From: Pseudomonas sp. MYb327
GTDB taxonomy: Bacteria > Pseudomonadota > Gammaproteobacteria > Pseudomonadales > Pseudomonadaceae
Assembly (NCBI RefSeq): GCF_040438925.1
Contig: NZ_CP159258.1
Coordinates: forward strand, 4,844,501 to 4,908,500
DNA: 64,000 nucleotides
Direction of reading: 5' to 3'
Position numbers and translations under genes: made by a program. The stretch's first letter is position 1. Each line of letters starts with the position of its first letter. Below the pieces are notes generated by a model. The model did no database searches. It was not told the origin of the DNA and saw nothing but the letters and a program-made list of their open reading frames with translations. Of this stretch, positions 54,415 through 62,144 are shown in pieces.

Positions 54415-55110
54415 ATGATTATCGACCTCTACGGATTCGGCCCGGCGCTCGCCGCTGGCGCGCTGATGACTGTGAAACTGGCACTCTCGGCCTTGTGCCT
54501 GGGGCTGGTACTCGGTCTGCTTGGCGCCTTGGCCAAGACTTCCCCGTACAAGCCCCTGCAATGGCTTGGCGGCACTTATTCGACCCTGGTTCGCGGCATC
54601 CCGGAATTGCTCTGGGTGCTGTTGATCTACTTCGGCACGGTCAACCTGATGCGCGCCCTGGGCGAGTTCCTCGGCAAACCCGACCTGGAACTCAACGCCT
54701 TCGCTGCCGGGGTGATTGCGCTGGGCCTGTGCTTTGGCGCCTACGCCACGGAAGTGTTTCGTGGCGCGATCCTCGCCATTCCCAAAGGTCACCGTGAAGC
54801 CGGCGTGGCCCTGGGCTTGTCGAAATTTCGCATCTTCACCAAGTTGATCATGCCGCAGATGTGGCGCATCGCCCTGCCCGGCCTGGGCAACCTGTTCATG
54901 ATCCTGATGAAAGACACCGCACTGGTGTCAGTGATCGGCCTGGAAGAAATCATGCGTCACGCGCAAATCGGCGTGACCGTGTCCAAGCAACCGTTCACCT
55001 TCTATATGGTCGCGGCGCTCATGTATCTGAGTCTGACGATCCTGGCCATGACCGGCATGCACTTCCTGGAAAAACGCGCCGCCCGCGGCTTCGCGAGGAG
55101 CGCCCAATGA
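54415..55110 (+). CDS. Amino-acid ABC transporter permease (HisQ/AotQ-like)
   Basis: One of two membrane subunits. The 231 residues form about five helices with the permease EAA-type loop (GHREAGVALGLSKFRIFTKLIMPQMWRIALPG, quoted in part: EAGVALGLSKFRIF). It starts at ATG 54415, 78 bp after the binding-protein stop, beyond the stable hairpin, and overlaps the next gene by 4 nt. Confidence 0.95.
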   Translation: MIIDLYGFGPALAAGALMTVKLALSALCLGLVLGLLGALAKTSPYKPLQWLGGTYSTLVRGIPELLWVLLIYFGTVNLMRALGEFLGKPDLELNAFAAGVIALGLCFGAYATEVFRGAILAIPKGHREAGVALGLSKFRIFTKLIMPQMWRIALPGLGNLFMILMKDTALVSVIGLEEIMRHAQIGVTVSKQPFTFYMVAALMYLSLTILAMTGMHFLEKRAARGFARSAQ

Positions 55111-55796
55111 ACTGGGAAATCATCATCAAGTGGCTGCCGAAACTGGCTCAAGGCGCAACCCTGACGCTGGAACTGGTGGCCATTGCGGTGATCGCCGGGC
55201 TGCTGCTGGCGATTCCGCTGGGCATCGCCCGCTCATCGCGCCTGTGGTGGGTGCGCGCATTTCCGTACGGCTATATCTTCTTTTTCCGTGGCACGCCGTT
55301 ACTGGTTCAACTGTTCCTGGTCTACTACGGCCTGGCGCAGTTCGACGTGATTCGAAACAGCTCGATGTGGCCGTATCTGCGCGATCCATTCTGGTGCGCC
55401 ACGGCAACAATGACCCTGCACACCGCGGCATACATAGCCGAGATCCTGCGCGGCGCGATTCAGGCAATTCCACCAGGTGAGATCGAAGCGGCGCGAGCGC
55501 TGGGTATGTCCAAGGCCAAGGCGCTGATCTACATCATCCTGCCCCGCGCCGCGCGCATAGGCCTGCCGGCCTACAGCAACGAAGTGATCCTGATGCTCAA
55601 GGCCAGCGCCCTGGCCAGTACCGTGACCCTGCTGGAGTTGACCGGCATGGCCCGTACCATCATTGCCCGCACCTACCTGCCAGTAGAGATCTTCTTCGCC
55701 GCCGGCATGTTCTACCTGGTAATGGCTTATGTACTGGTGCGCGGCTTCAAGCTGCTGGAGCGCTGGTTGCGCGTCGATGCCTGCCAAGGACGCTGA
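55107..55796 (+). CDS. Amino-acid ABC transporter permease (HisM/AotM-like)
   Basis: The second membrane subunit, 229 residues. Features are LAQGATLTLELVAIAVIAGL at the N-terminus, YGYIFFFRGTPLLVQLFL and the EAA loop GEIEAARALGMSKAKAL. Start ATG 55107 overlaps the stop of the first permease (ATGA). Its own 3' end overlaps the start of the methyltransferase gene by about 20 nt. Confidence 0.95.
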   Translation: MNWEIIIKWLPKLAQGATLTLELVAIAVIAGLLLAIPLGIARSSRLWWVRAFPYGYIFFFRGTPLLVQLFLVYYGLAQFDVIRNSSMWPYLRDPFWCATATMTLHTAAYIAEILRGAIQAIPPGEIEAARALGMSKAKALIYIILPRAARIGLPAYSNEVILMLKASALASTVTLLELTGMARTIIARTYLPVEIFFAAGMFYLVMAYVLVRGFKLLERWLRVDACQGR

Positions 55797-57006
55797 TTCC
55801 CACGTGCTGACGGGCGAGGCCCTACTCGCCCGTTTCACTGCGCTGGATGCTTTTCTGACAAAGCATCAGGCCCTGTGGAAACCTCGCCCGTTCACCCATC
55901 TGCATCTTCCCTGGGAAACCTCCTACCCTGAGCTGGCCACATGGCTACGCGGACGCTCGCTGGAAGACGCGGAAAACGCCCACAACCAACCCGCCCTTCT
56001 GGATGCGCCGGAGCCTTTCGCTTCATTGGCTGCGACGGCACTCGAATTGGCTGCGATCGGTGAGTTGCCGGCACATGCACTTGGATCGGCGTGGCATCGT
56101 CTGAACGTGGATGTGCCTGGGCGCAAGTGGCAGCAGATCGAAGCGTTCGCCAGTCGCTTGTCGTTTACTGCTCCGCCCAAGCATTGGCTGGATTGGTGCT
56201 CGGGCAAAGGACACTTGGGGCGGCGCTTGCTGCAAAGCGGCCAACAGCTGACGTGTCTGGAATATGACCCGGCGCTGGTTGCCAGCGGCCAGGCACTCAG
56301 CCAGCGTCACCAAATGCATGCACTGCATGTCGAACAGGATGTGCTCGCGCCTGATGTGGCAGCGTTGCTAAAGGCTGACCACACACCCGTCGCCCTGCAC
56401 GCCTGCGGGGATTTGCATGTGAGATTGATCCAGCTCGCCAGCGCGGGAGGCTGTAAGCAACTGGCCATCGCCCCGTGTTGCTACAACCGCATCAGTCTGA
56501 CCGAGTACTCGCCCATTTCCGAGGCCGCCCGAGCCTGCGACCTACAACTGTCCCTCGACGATCTCGCGCTACCGATGAGCGAAACCGTCACCGCTGGCGC
56601 TCGCGTCCGACGCCAGCGCGACACCTCCATGGCGCGGCGCCTGGCATTTGACCTGCTGCACCGTCAGCTGCGAGGCGTTGACGAGTATTTGCCGACTCCG
56701 TCCATTTCCAGCACTTGGCTGGATAAACCGTTCGCCGACTACTGCCATCATTTGGCCCAACTAAAAGACTTATCCACAATCGGCCCGCAAGATTGGCCAA
56801 TGCTTGAAGCCCGCGGTTGGCAGCGCTTGGCACAAGTACGCAACCTGGAGCTGCTGCGCGGACTTTTCCGGCGCCCACTAGAGCTTTGGCTGGTACTCGA
56901 CCGTGCGCTTTTTCTGTTTGAGCAGGGCTACAGCGTCCGACTCGGCACCTTCTGCGAAACGCCGCTCACACCACGCAATTTGCTGATATTGGCGGAACGC
57001 GATTAA
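55777..57006 (+). CDS. SAM-dependent methyltransferase (GSTCD/Methyltransf_32-like)
   Basis: A 409-residue cytoplasmic protein. The SAM-binding motif is WCSGKGHLGRRLL (near residue 147), followed by LEYDPALV, HACGDLH and APCCYNRI; the Cys-Cys-Tyr motif is typical of this group, related to eukaryotic GSTCD. Substrate unknown; an RNA or protein target is possible. Start ATG 55777 lies inside the permease gene; GTG 55804, with AAGGA upstream, is an alternative that avoids most of the overlap. The tight linkage to the transporter operon may be only transcriptional. Confidence 0.85.
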   Translation: MPAKDADSHVLTGEALLARFTALDAFLTKHQALWKPRPFTHLHLPWETSYPELATWLRGRSLEDAENAHNQPALLDAPEPFASLAATALELAAIGELPAHALGSAWHRLNVDVPGRKWQQIEAFASRLSFTAPPKHWLDWCSGKGHLGRRLLQSGQQLTCLEYDPALVASGQALSQRHQMHALHVEQDVLAPDVAALLKADHTPVALHACGDLHVRLIQLASAGGCKQLAIAPCCYNRISLTEYSPISEAARACDLQLSLDDLALPMSETVTAGARVRRQRDTSMARRLAFDLLHRQLRGVDEYLPTPSISSTWLDKPFADYCHHLAQLKDLSTIGPQDWPMLEARGWQRLAQVRNLELLRGLFRRPLELWLVLDRALFLFEQGYSVRLGTFCETPLTPRNLLILAERD

Positions 57007-57446
57007 CGCATCACAGCCTGTGGATAAGTCTGTTGATGAAAATATCGTGGATCCAATATATACAGCTGTTTCAGGGGTGAAACGATATTGTTCAGTTTTC
57101 GTACACTAAATAAAAAACCCGAAAAACAGTGATTTGCGCACAAATGAGAAAGGATCCACAAATCCATCATATAGGCGGTTCCGAGCGCATCCCGTTGTGC
57201 ATAAGCATTCTATGAAAATGACATAACCGCCGAACCAAAGGGCTGCTTGAGCAGCCGTGCGAATTTCCGGTGGACGGCAAAACTCGCATGGATTCTCAAT
57301 TAAAAGGGTGGCAATTCAAGAACGGATGACCCCGCTTGAAGCCGAGCCACGTGGGCTATAAATCCTCGACAAAGGCCTGCGCAAAAATAGTCAGAATTCA
57401 GGGGTTTACAGAACCAACCCAATCGCTATAATCGTCGCCCTGACAC
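57007..57446. other. AT-richer spacer with DnaA-box-like sites
   Basis: 440 bp without a credible gene. It contains TTATCCACA (minus strand, 57019-57027) and TTATGCACA (minus strand, 57196-57204); a third TTATCCACA lies at 56770-56778 in the preceding gene. The stretch is clearly richer in A and T than the rest of the window. The end of the spacer holds the tRNA-Thr promoter. Confidence 0.5.
57405..57432 (+). promoter_or_regulatory. Sigma-70 promoter of tRNA-Thr
   Basis: TTTACA and a perfect TATAAT, 16 bp apart; the -10 box ends 14 bp before the tRNA. Confidence 0.8.
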
Positions 57447-57522
<76 letters not shown>

Positions 57523-57529
57523 TACAAAA

Positions 57530-57566
57530 CAAAGCCCTCGTAGCAATACGAGGGCTTTGTTGTTTC
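57530..57566 (+). terminator. tRNA-Thr terminator
   Basis: Stem CAAAGCCCTCGTA/TACGAGGGCTTTG with a GCAA loop, followed by TTGTTT. It also lies at the end of the convergent oxidoreductase operon. Confidence 0.85.
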
Positions 57567-57599
57567 CGGGATTTGAATCTCCTACTCCAAAGATTTCAA

Positions 57600-58442
57600 T
57601 CAGTCGAACTCCGTCGACGTTGAAAGATGCTCCCAGGCATCGATTTCCGCCTGCAGGTTTGCGATTTTTTCGCGCACCAGTCTTACCGCATCCTTACCCA
57701 GTAACAAATGAACCGGTGGCTTCTCTGCAGCCACCAGGGTCAACAGTACCTGCGCAGCTTTGTGCGGATCGCCGGCCTGCTTGCCGCTCTTGTCTTCTCG
57801 CGCCTTGCGGACCGGGTTGAACACTGCGTCGTAGTCTTCCAGCGTGCGACCCGATCGGATCATCGAGCGGCCTGCCCATTCGGTTCGAAACGAGCCCGGG
57901 GCCACGGCCGTCACATGGATGCCCAGACCTTCTACTTCATTAGCCAGCGCTTCACTGACACCTTCAAGGGCGAATTTGCTGCCGCTGTAGTAAGCGATCC
58001 CCGGCAAGGTGATGAAGCCAGCCATGGAAGTGATGTTGACGATATGCCCACTGCGCCGTTCGCGCATTCCGGGCAGAACCGCCTTGATCATTGCCACCGC
58101 GCCAAACACATTAACGTCGAACTGACGCTGCATCTCACTCAAAGACGACTCTTCTAGAATGCCTTCATGACCGTAACCGGCGTTGTTCACCAGCACGTCG
58201 ATCCGGCCTGCCTCGCGCAGGATATCGGCCACCAACGGTTCAATCGCCGGAAAATCCGTGACGTCGAGTACGAACGCTTTAGCGCGATTTGCGTGCAGTG
58301 CTTCGAACGCCGCCCGCTCGGCTTCGCGCCGCACCGTCCCCACCACCGTGTGCCCCGCCGCCAGCGCTGCTTGTGAAAAAGCCAGGCCGAAGCCCGAACT
58401 GACCCCGGTAATCAGGAAAACCTTGTGAACGTGGGCGTTCAT
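57600..58442 (-). CDS. Short-chain dehydrogenase/reductase
   Basis: A 280-residue classical SDR. The cofactor motif is TGVSSGFG near the N-terminus, with NNAGYG and the catalytic Ser...Tyr-x3-Lys in ITSMAGFITLPGIAYYSGSK. The arginine after the glycine motif (TVRREAERA) suggests NADP. Start ATG 58442 has GGAGAG upstream. Last gene of a four-gene minus-strand operon (tautomerase, DsbA-like, SDR, SDR). Substrate unknown. Confidence 0.92.
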   Translation of the reverse strand: MNAHVHKVFLITGVSSGFGLAFSQAALAAGHTVVGTVRREAERAAFEALHANRAKAFVLDVTDFPAIEPLVADILREAGRIDVLVNNAGYGHEGILEESSLSEMQRQFDVNVFGAVAMIKAVLPGMRERRSGHIVNITSMAGFITLPGIAYYSGSKFALEGVSEALANEVEGLGIHVTAVAPGSFRTEWAGRSMIRSGRTLEDYDAVFNPVRKAREDKSGKQAGDPHKAAQVLLTLVAAEKPPVHLLLGKDAVRLVREKIANLQAEIDAWEHLSTSTEFD

Positions 58443-58505
58443 GGTGCGCTCTCCAAATAAAAACGCCGTCGATATCAATCGACGGCGCTGTGGACAGGTG
58501 GGGTC

Positions 58506-59216
58506 TTAGTGACCCGCGCTCTGACCACCGTCAACGTGCAGGATTTCGCCGGTGACAAACTTGGCGTTGTCCAGATACACGACTGCCTGCGCGATATCTT
58601 CGATCTCGCCCATGTGCCCGACCGGGTGCAGTGCGCCCAGTGCGGCGTGGGTTTCTTCGCCGTGCATCGGGGTTTTGATGATGCCAGGGGAAACCGCATT
58701 CACCCGAATGCCGCGCTTGGCGTATTCGATGGCCAGGGATTTGGTCGCCGCGTTTAGGCCACCTTTGGTCAGTGAGGCCAGTACCGAAGGCACGCCGTCG
58801 ATTGCGTGGTCTACCAGGCTGGTGGTGATGTTGACCACGTGGCCGCTGCCTTGTTTTTCCATCTCTGCGATGGCCAGTTGGGTGATGTAGAAGAAGCCGT
58901 TGACGTTCACCGACAACACGTTGGCGTAGTCTTCCGCGGTGTACGCGGTGAACGGCTTGGCGATGAAGATCCCGGCGTTGTTGACCAGGGTATCGACGCG
59001 GCCGAAACGGGCGATCGCTTCACGAATCACGCGCTGGGCGGTCTCTGGTTCGCCGATGTCGCCAGCGACGGTGAGGATGTCCGGATCAGTGGATGGCTTG
59101 ATCGAGCGCGAGGTCGCGACGATTTGGTAGCCGAGTTCACGGAAGGCCTTGACCATGCCGTCGCCGAGACCTTGGGATGCGCCAGTGATCACAACGACTT
59201 TTTTCGAATTGCTCAT
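58506..59216 (-). CDS. SDR-family protein with the catalytic tyrosine replaced
   Basis: A 236-residue SDR-fold protein. The cofactor motif TGASQGLG, the NNAG motif and the serine segment NITTSLVDHA are present. At the Tyr-x3-Lys position, however, it reads SVLASLTKGG, giving Ala-x3-Lys. Either catalysis uses another residue or the protein is non-enzymatic. The structural sequence after it (AIEYAKRGIRVNAVSPGII) is fully conserved, so the gene is not decaying. Confidence 0.9.
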   Translation of the reverse strand: MSNSKKVVVITGASQGLGDGMVKAFRELGYQIVATSRSIKPSTDPDILTVAGDIGEPETAQRVIREAIARFGRVDTLVNNAGIFIAKPFTAYTAEDYANVLSVNVNGFFYITQLAIAEMEKQGSGHVVNITTSLVDHAIDGVPSVLASLTKGGLNAATKSLAIEYAKRGIRVNAVSPGIIKTPMHGEETHAALGALHPVGHMGEIEDIAQAVVYLDNAKFVTGEILHVDGGQSAGH

Positions 59217-59259
59217 GATGAACCTCTACTCATAAATGATGGTTTGAAAAACTTAGGGA

Positions 59260-59904
59260 TCAGGCTTGTGCCATTTGTCTCAACATCTGTTCGTAGTACT
59301 CGACCGACTGCGATCCGGACACCAGGTGGCGGCCATTTAGCACCATGGCCGGGACCGAATTGACGCCGTGCTGACGGTAAAACTCCTCAAGCTCACGCAC
59401 CTCGTTGGCATACTCGCCAGAGGTCAACACCTTGCGTGCCCGCTCCTCGTCCAACCCTGCTTCTACGGCCAACCGCACCAGCGTCTGCTGATCACTCGGG
59501 TTCTGGCCTTCGCTGAAATAAGCGCGAAGCAGGATCTTCTTCAGCACCACCTGACGCCCTTTCTCCAGTGCCCAAAGCAACAACCGATGAGCGTCGAAGG
59601 TGTTGTAGAAGTGGGTGCGCTTCTCCAGGTCGAACTTGAAGCCGATGGCATTGCCGCGTTCGATCTGCATCGCTTTGCCATTGGCGACGTCCTGGGCGGT
59701 ACGTCCGTATTTGCGCATCAAGTGCTCGACCGCTTTTTCGCCTTCGGCCGGCATGTTCGGGTTCAGTTCGAAAGGCTTGTAGGTCAGCTCGACCGAAACC
59801 TCACCCGCCACGTTCTCGATCGCCTGCTCCAGCGCCGCCGCTCCCAGTGCGCACCATGGGCACACCACGTCGGAGACGAAATCGATGGTGACCGACGGCG
59901 TCAT
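59260..59904 (-). CDS. DsbA family oxidoreductase, FrnE-like
   Basis: A 214-residue cytoplasmic thioredoxin-fold protein. The CPWC redox motif (VVCPWCALG, near residue 15) begins the fold and a helical insertion follows; the cis-proline region is GVNSVPAMVLNG. No signal peptide, which fits FrnE/2-hydroxychromene-isomerase-like members rather than periplasmic DsbA. Its ATG overlaps the stop of the upstream tautomerase gene by 4 nt. Confidence 0.93.
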   Translation of the reverse strand: MTPSVTIDFVSDVVCPWCALGAAALEQAIENVAGEVSVELTYKPFELNPNMPAEGEKAVEHLMRKYGRTAQDVANGKAMQIERGNAIGFKFDLEKRTHFYNTFDAHRLLLWALEKGRQVVLKKILLRAYFSEGQNPSDQQTLVRLAVEAGLDEERARKVLTSGEYANEVRELEEFYRQHGVNSVPAMVLNGRHLVSGSQSVEYYEQMLRQMAQA

Positions 59905-60119
59905 GACTGCCCCTCTTCCGCCAGTTGCTTGCGGTACTGAGTGGTGGTGATCCCGGCGTAACCCCAGTTATCGGTGTCGACTTCTTCGATGACGATGTGG
60001 GTCAGGTCCGGGCGCTTGTTGAGAACGCGTTCCAGTGTTCCAGTGATTTCCGCGATCACTTGAGCTTTCTGCTCAGTGGTAACGCCATCGCGGGTGATGC
60101 GTACGCTTACGAAAGGCAT
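59901..60119 (-). CDS. 4-oxalocrotonate tautomerase family protein
   Basis: A 72-residue tautomerase. Pro2 (MPFVSVRITRDG), the family's catalytic base after Met removal, is present, and the helix KAQVIAEITGTLERVL and strand THIVIEEV are typical. First gene of the oxidoreductase operon. The 268-bp gap to the divergent CHASE2 gene (60120-60387) contains no recognised element beyond promoter DNA. Confidence 0.93.
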   Translation of the reverse strand: MPFVSVRITRDGVTTEQKAQVIAEITGTLERVLNKRPDLTHIVIEEVDTDNWGYAGITTTQYRKQLAEEGQS

Positions 60120-60387
60120 TGAGGAATCTCCAGTGACCTTCCCGTCTGGATGATGGGAGAGGCGTTGGAGCTCAATGTATGGAGTTAGCTGGAGGGGATA
60201 AAGGTGGGGACGGGAACATCATTAGTTACGCAGTGTAATGGGTGCAGTGCCGACGATACGCGGACGACGCCTGCCGCAAACCCGGTTAATGGGCGACAAG
60301 AGCTGACCCCCACTGAAAGATGGCACCTTGACATTAGACATCGCATTCCCTTAAAACGTCGGCTCATTTGACTTTATCGAGACAGGG

Positions 60388-61728
60388 ATGTCGGCCAGAT
60401 CACCACTATTTTCTCGATGGCAGTGTGTGCTGGGTGCGCTTGTCGTCGCCCTCGCTGTACTCGACCCTTTCGGGCTTTCAAGTTCGAGCAACAATGCATC
60501 GGCGCAATGGCTGAATCGGGTGTTTGCCAGCAGCTACAAAAACACCGGGCAACAGCAAATCGCGGTCATTCTGATCGACGACGCGTACCTGATGCGCAAC
60601 AACACACACTGGCCAATGCCGTACGGCGAGCAAAGCAAGCTGTTCAAGCGCTTGCTGGCTTACAAGCCGAAGGCCGTTTTCGTGGATTTCATGTATAGCC
60701 ACGACCACTCCCTGGGCGACCCGGCTCAGGGAAGCCAGTTACTGGCCAATGTCTTCGAACGCTACCGCCATCAGGGCATTCCATTGTTGTTGGCCAATAC
60801 GGGCCAGGAGCGCGGCGAAGAGGGGCAAGCCAACACGCTGGCCAATCTGGCCAGGGTCAGCAGTCCCGCATTGGTCGTGTGGAGCGGGTTTGGCGACAAG
60901 TACCCACTGGCGGTCGAAACGCCCCTGGGCCCTATGGAAACACCGGCGCTCTCATTGTATCGCCAGTATTGCCAAGCCCATGGCTGCGCGGATTTGCCGA
61001 GCGATACGCAAGCCGCCGTTGACGCATCACCCATCGCCATTCAGTGGGGAATCAACCTGGCCCCACAACAGGCACGTATTGCCGATATCGCCCACTGTTC
61101 CGCCCCCAAAGGCTTCTTCATCGATATGGCGAAAGAGTTTTTCCAGGCGATTTTCTGGAAGCTGGCCGGACCCGATCAATCACGCTGCCTCTACAACTTC
61201 ACACTCTCAGCCAGCGATCTGGAGGTCAGCACTCCCGAAGACCGAGCCCTGCTGGCCGAATTGTTGGGTGACCGCCTGGTGCTGGTTGGCGCCAACATCA
61301 CCTCCACCGGCGATCTGGTCCAGTCGCCTGTGCACGGCAAAATACCCGGCATTTACCTGCATGCCATGGCGCTGGATAACCTCATTACACTTGGCATGAA
61401 CTATGACCGCGAACCAGCCAACCTGCCGAACTTCGATGTCAATTGGCTCGATCTGGTGGAGGTTGCGCTGCTTGGGCTGATTGCGGTGCTGAAAGCGCTG
61501 CACGAGCGACAGAATCCAGCGACGGGACTCGTCGGAATGAAGGTGGGAAGAAGCAGCTTTTTCAGCTCGTCGTTCCTGTCCTTCGCACTGGTGGTTGGCG
61601 TGCTCATGTTGCTCAGTTTTGGGCTTCACACATTCCACTACACGCCTGTGAATGTGCTCGCCGTCCTGATGCTTTCGCTGGCGATATTCAGCGAAAAAAT
61701 CGAGGCATTGTTTGCCCGCAAGAACTGA
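60388..61728 (+). CDS. CHASE2-domain membrane protein without an output domain
   Basis: A 446-residue protein. After an N-terminal helix (VLGALVVALAVLDPFGL) comes an extracytoplasmic CHASE2 sensory domain (about 40-345; FVDFMYSHDHS, DRLVLVGANITSTGDLVQSP, GIYLHAMALDNLI). Three C-terminal helices follow, the usual CHASE2 anchor. The protein ends 10-15 residues after the last helix, so there is no kinase, cyclase or GGDEF module. It is followed 42 bp later by an SH3-like periplasmic protein and then an M48 lipoprotein, all co-directional. Confidence 0.9.
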   Translation: MSARSPLFSRWQCVLGALVVALAVLDPFGLSSSSNNASAQWLNRVFASSYKNTGQQQIAVILIDDAYLMRNNTHWPMPYGEQSKLFKRLLAYKPKAVFVDFMYSHDHSLGDPAQGSQLLANVFERYRHQGIPLLLANTGQERGEEGQANTLANLARVSSPALVVWSGFGDKYPLAVETPLGPMETPALSLYRQYCQAHGCADLPSDTQAAVDASPIAIQWGINLAPQQARIADIAHCSAPKGFFIDMAKEFFQAIFWKLAGPDQSRCLYNFTLSASDLEVSTPEDRALLAELLGDRLVLVGANITSTGDLVQSPVHGKIPGIYLHAMALDNLITLGMNYDREPANLPNFDVNWLDLVEVALLGLIAVLKALHERQNPATGLVGMKVGRSSFFSSSFLSFALVVGVLMLLSFGLHTFHYTPVNVLAVLMLSLAIFSEKIEALFARKN

Positions 61729-61770
61729 TCGCCTACACACTTTTTTCGCCCACTAAACAAGGAATCAAGG

Positions 61771-62133
61771 ATGACCAGAGCAGCCATATTTTTCCTCGCC
61801 GCCGTATTCAGCCAAGCCGTTTGGGCGGCCGCGCCCACCGTCGAGGCATTTCTCGCCGATCCGATAGCGTTGCTCGACGAACAAGGAAAACTCGAACGCG
61901 AACTGCCGTTGAAAGACGCTCCGAAAAATCCGCTCCCGGTGCTGCAATACAACGAGGCACTGGAGTTGGTACAGGTTGAATTGGCGGGCCGTAAAGTCTG
62001 GCTGGACACCATGGACTTGCGCTTGAACCCCAGCAAGATGGTCAAGCTGCCTTGCCAGAAAATGCCGGCCAGCAAGATTGCCGACAGCCAGAACAACTCG
62101 ACCATCGGTTTTGGTGCGGGTTGCAAACAGTAA
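61771..62133 (+). CDS. Periplasmic SH3-like small protein
   Basis: A 120-residue exported protein (signal FFLAAVFSQAVWA). The segment LELVQVELAGRKVWLDTMDLRL resembles a bacterial SH3 (SH3b) fold (quoted in short: VELAGRKVWLDTMDLRL). Two cysteines near the C-terminus (LPCQK, GAGCKQ) may form a disulfide. Not otherwise recognised. Lies between the CHASE2 gene and the M48 gene, 11 bp before the latter. Confidence 0.85.
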   Translation: MTRAAIFFLAAVFSQAVWAAAPTVEAFLADPIALLDEQGKLERELPLKDAPKNPLPVLQYNEALELVQVELAGRKVWLDTMDLRLNPSKMVKLPCQKMPASKIADSQNNSTIGFGAGCKQ

Positions 62134-62144
62134 GGGGTCGATAG

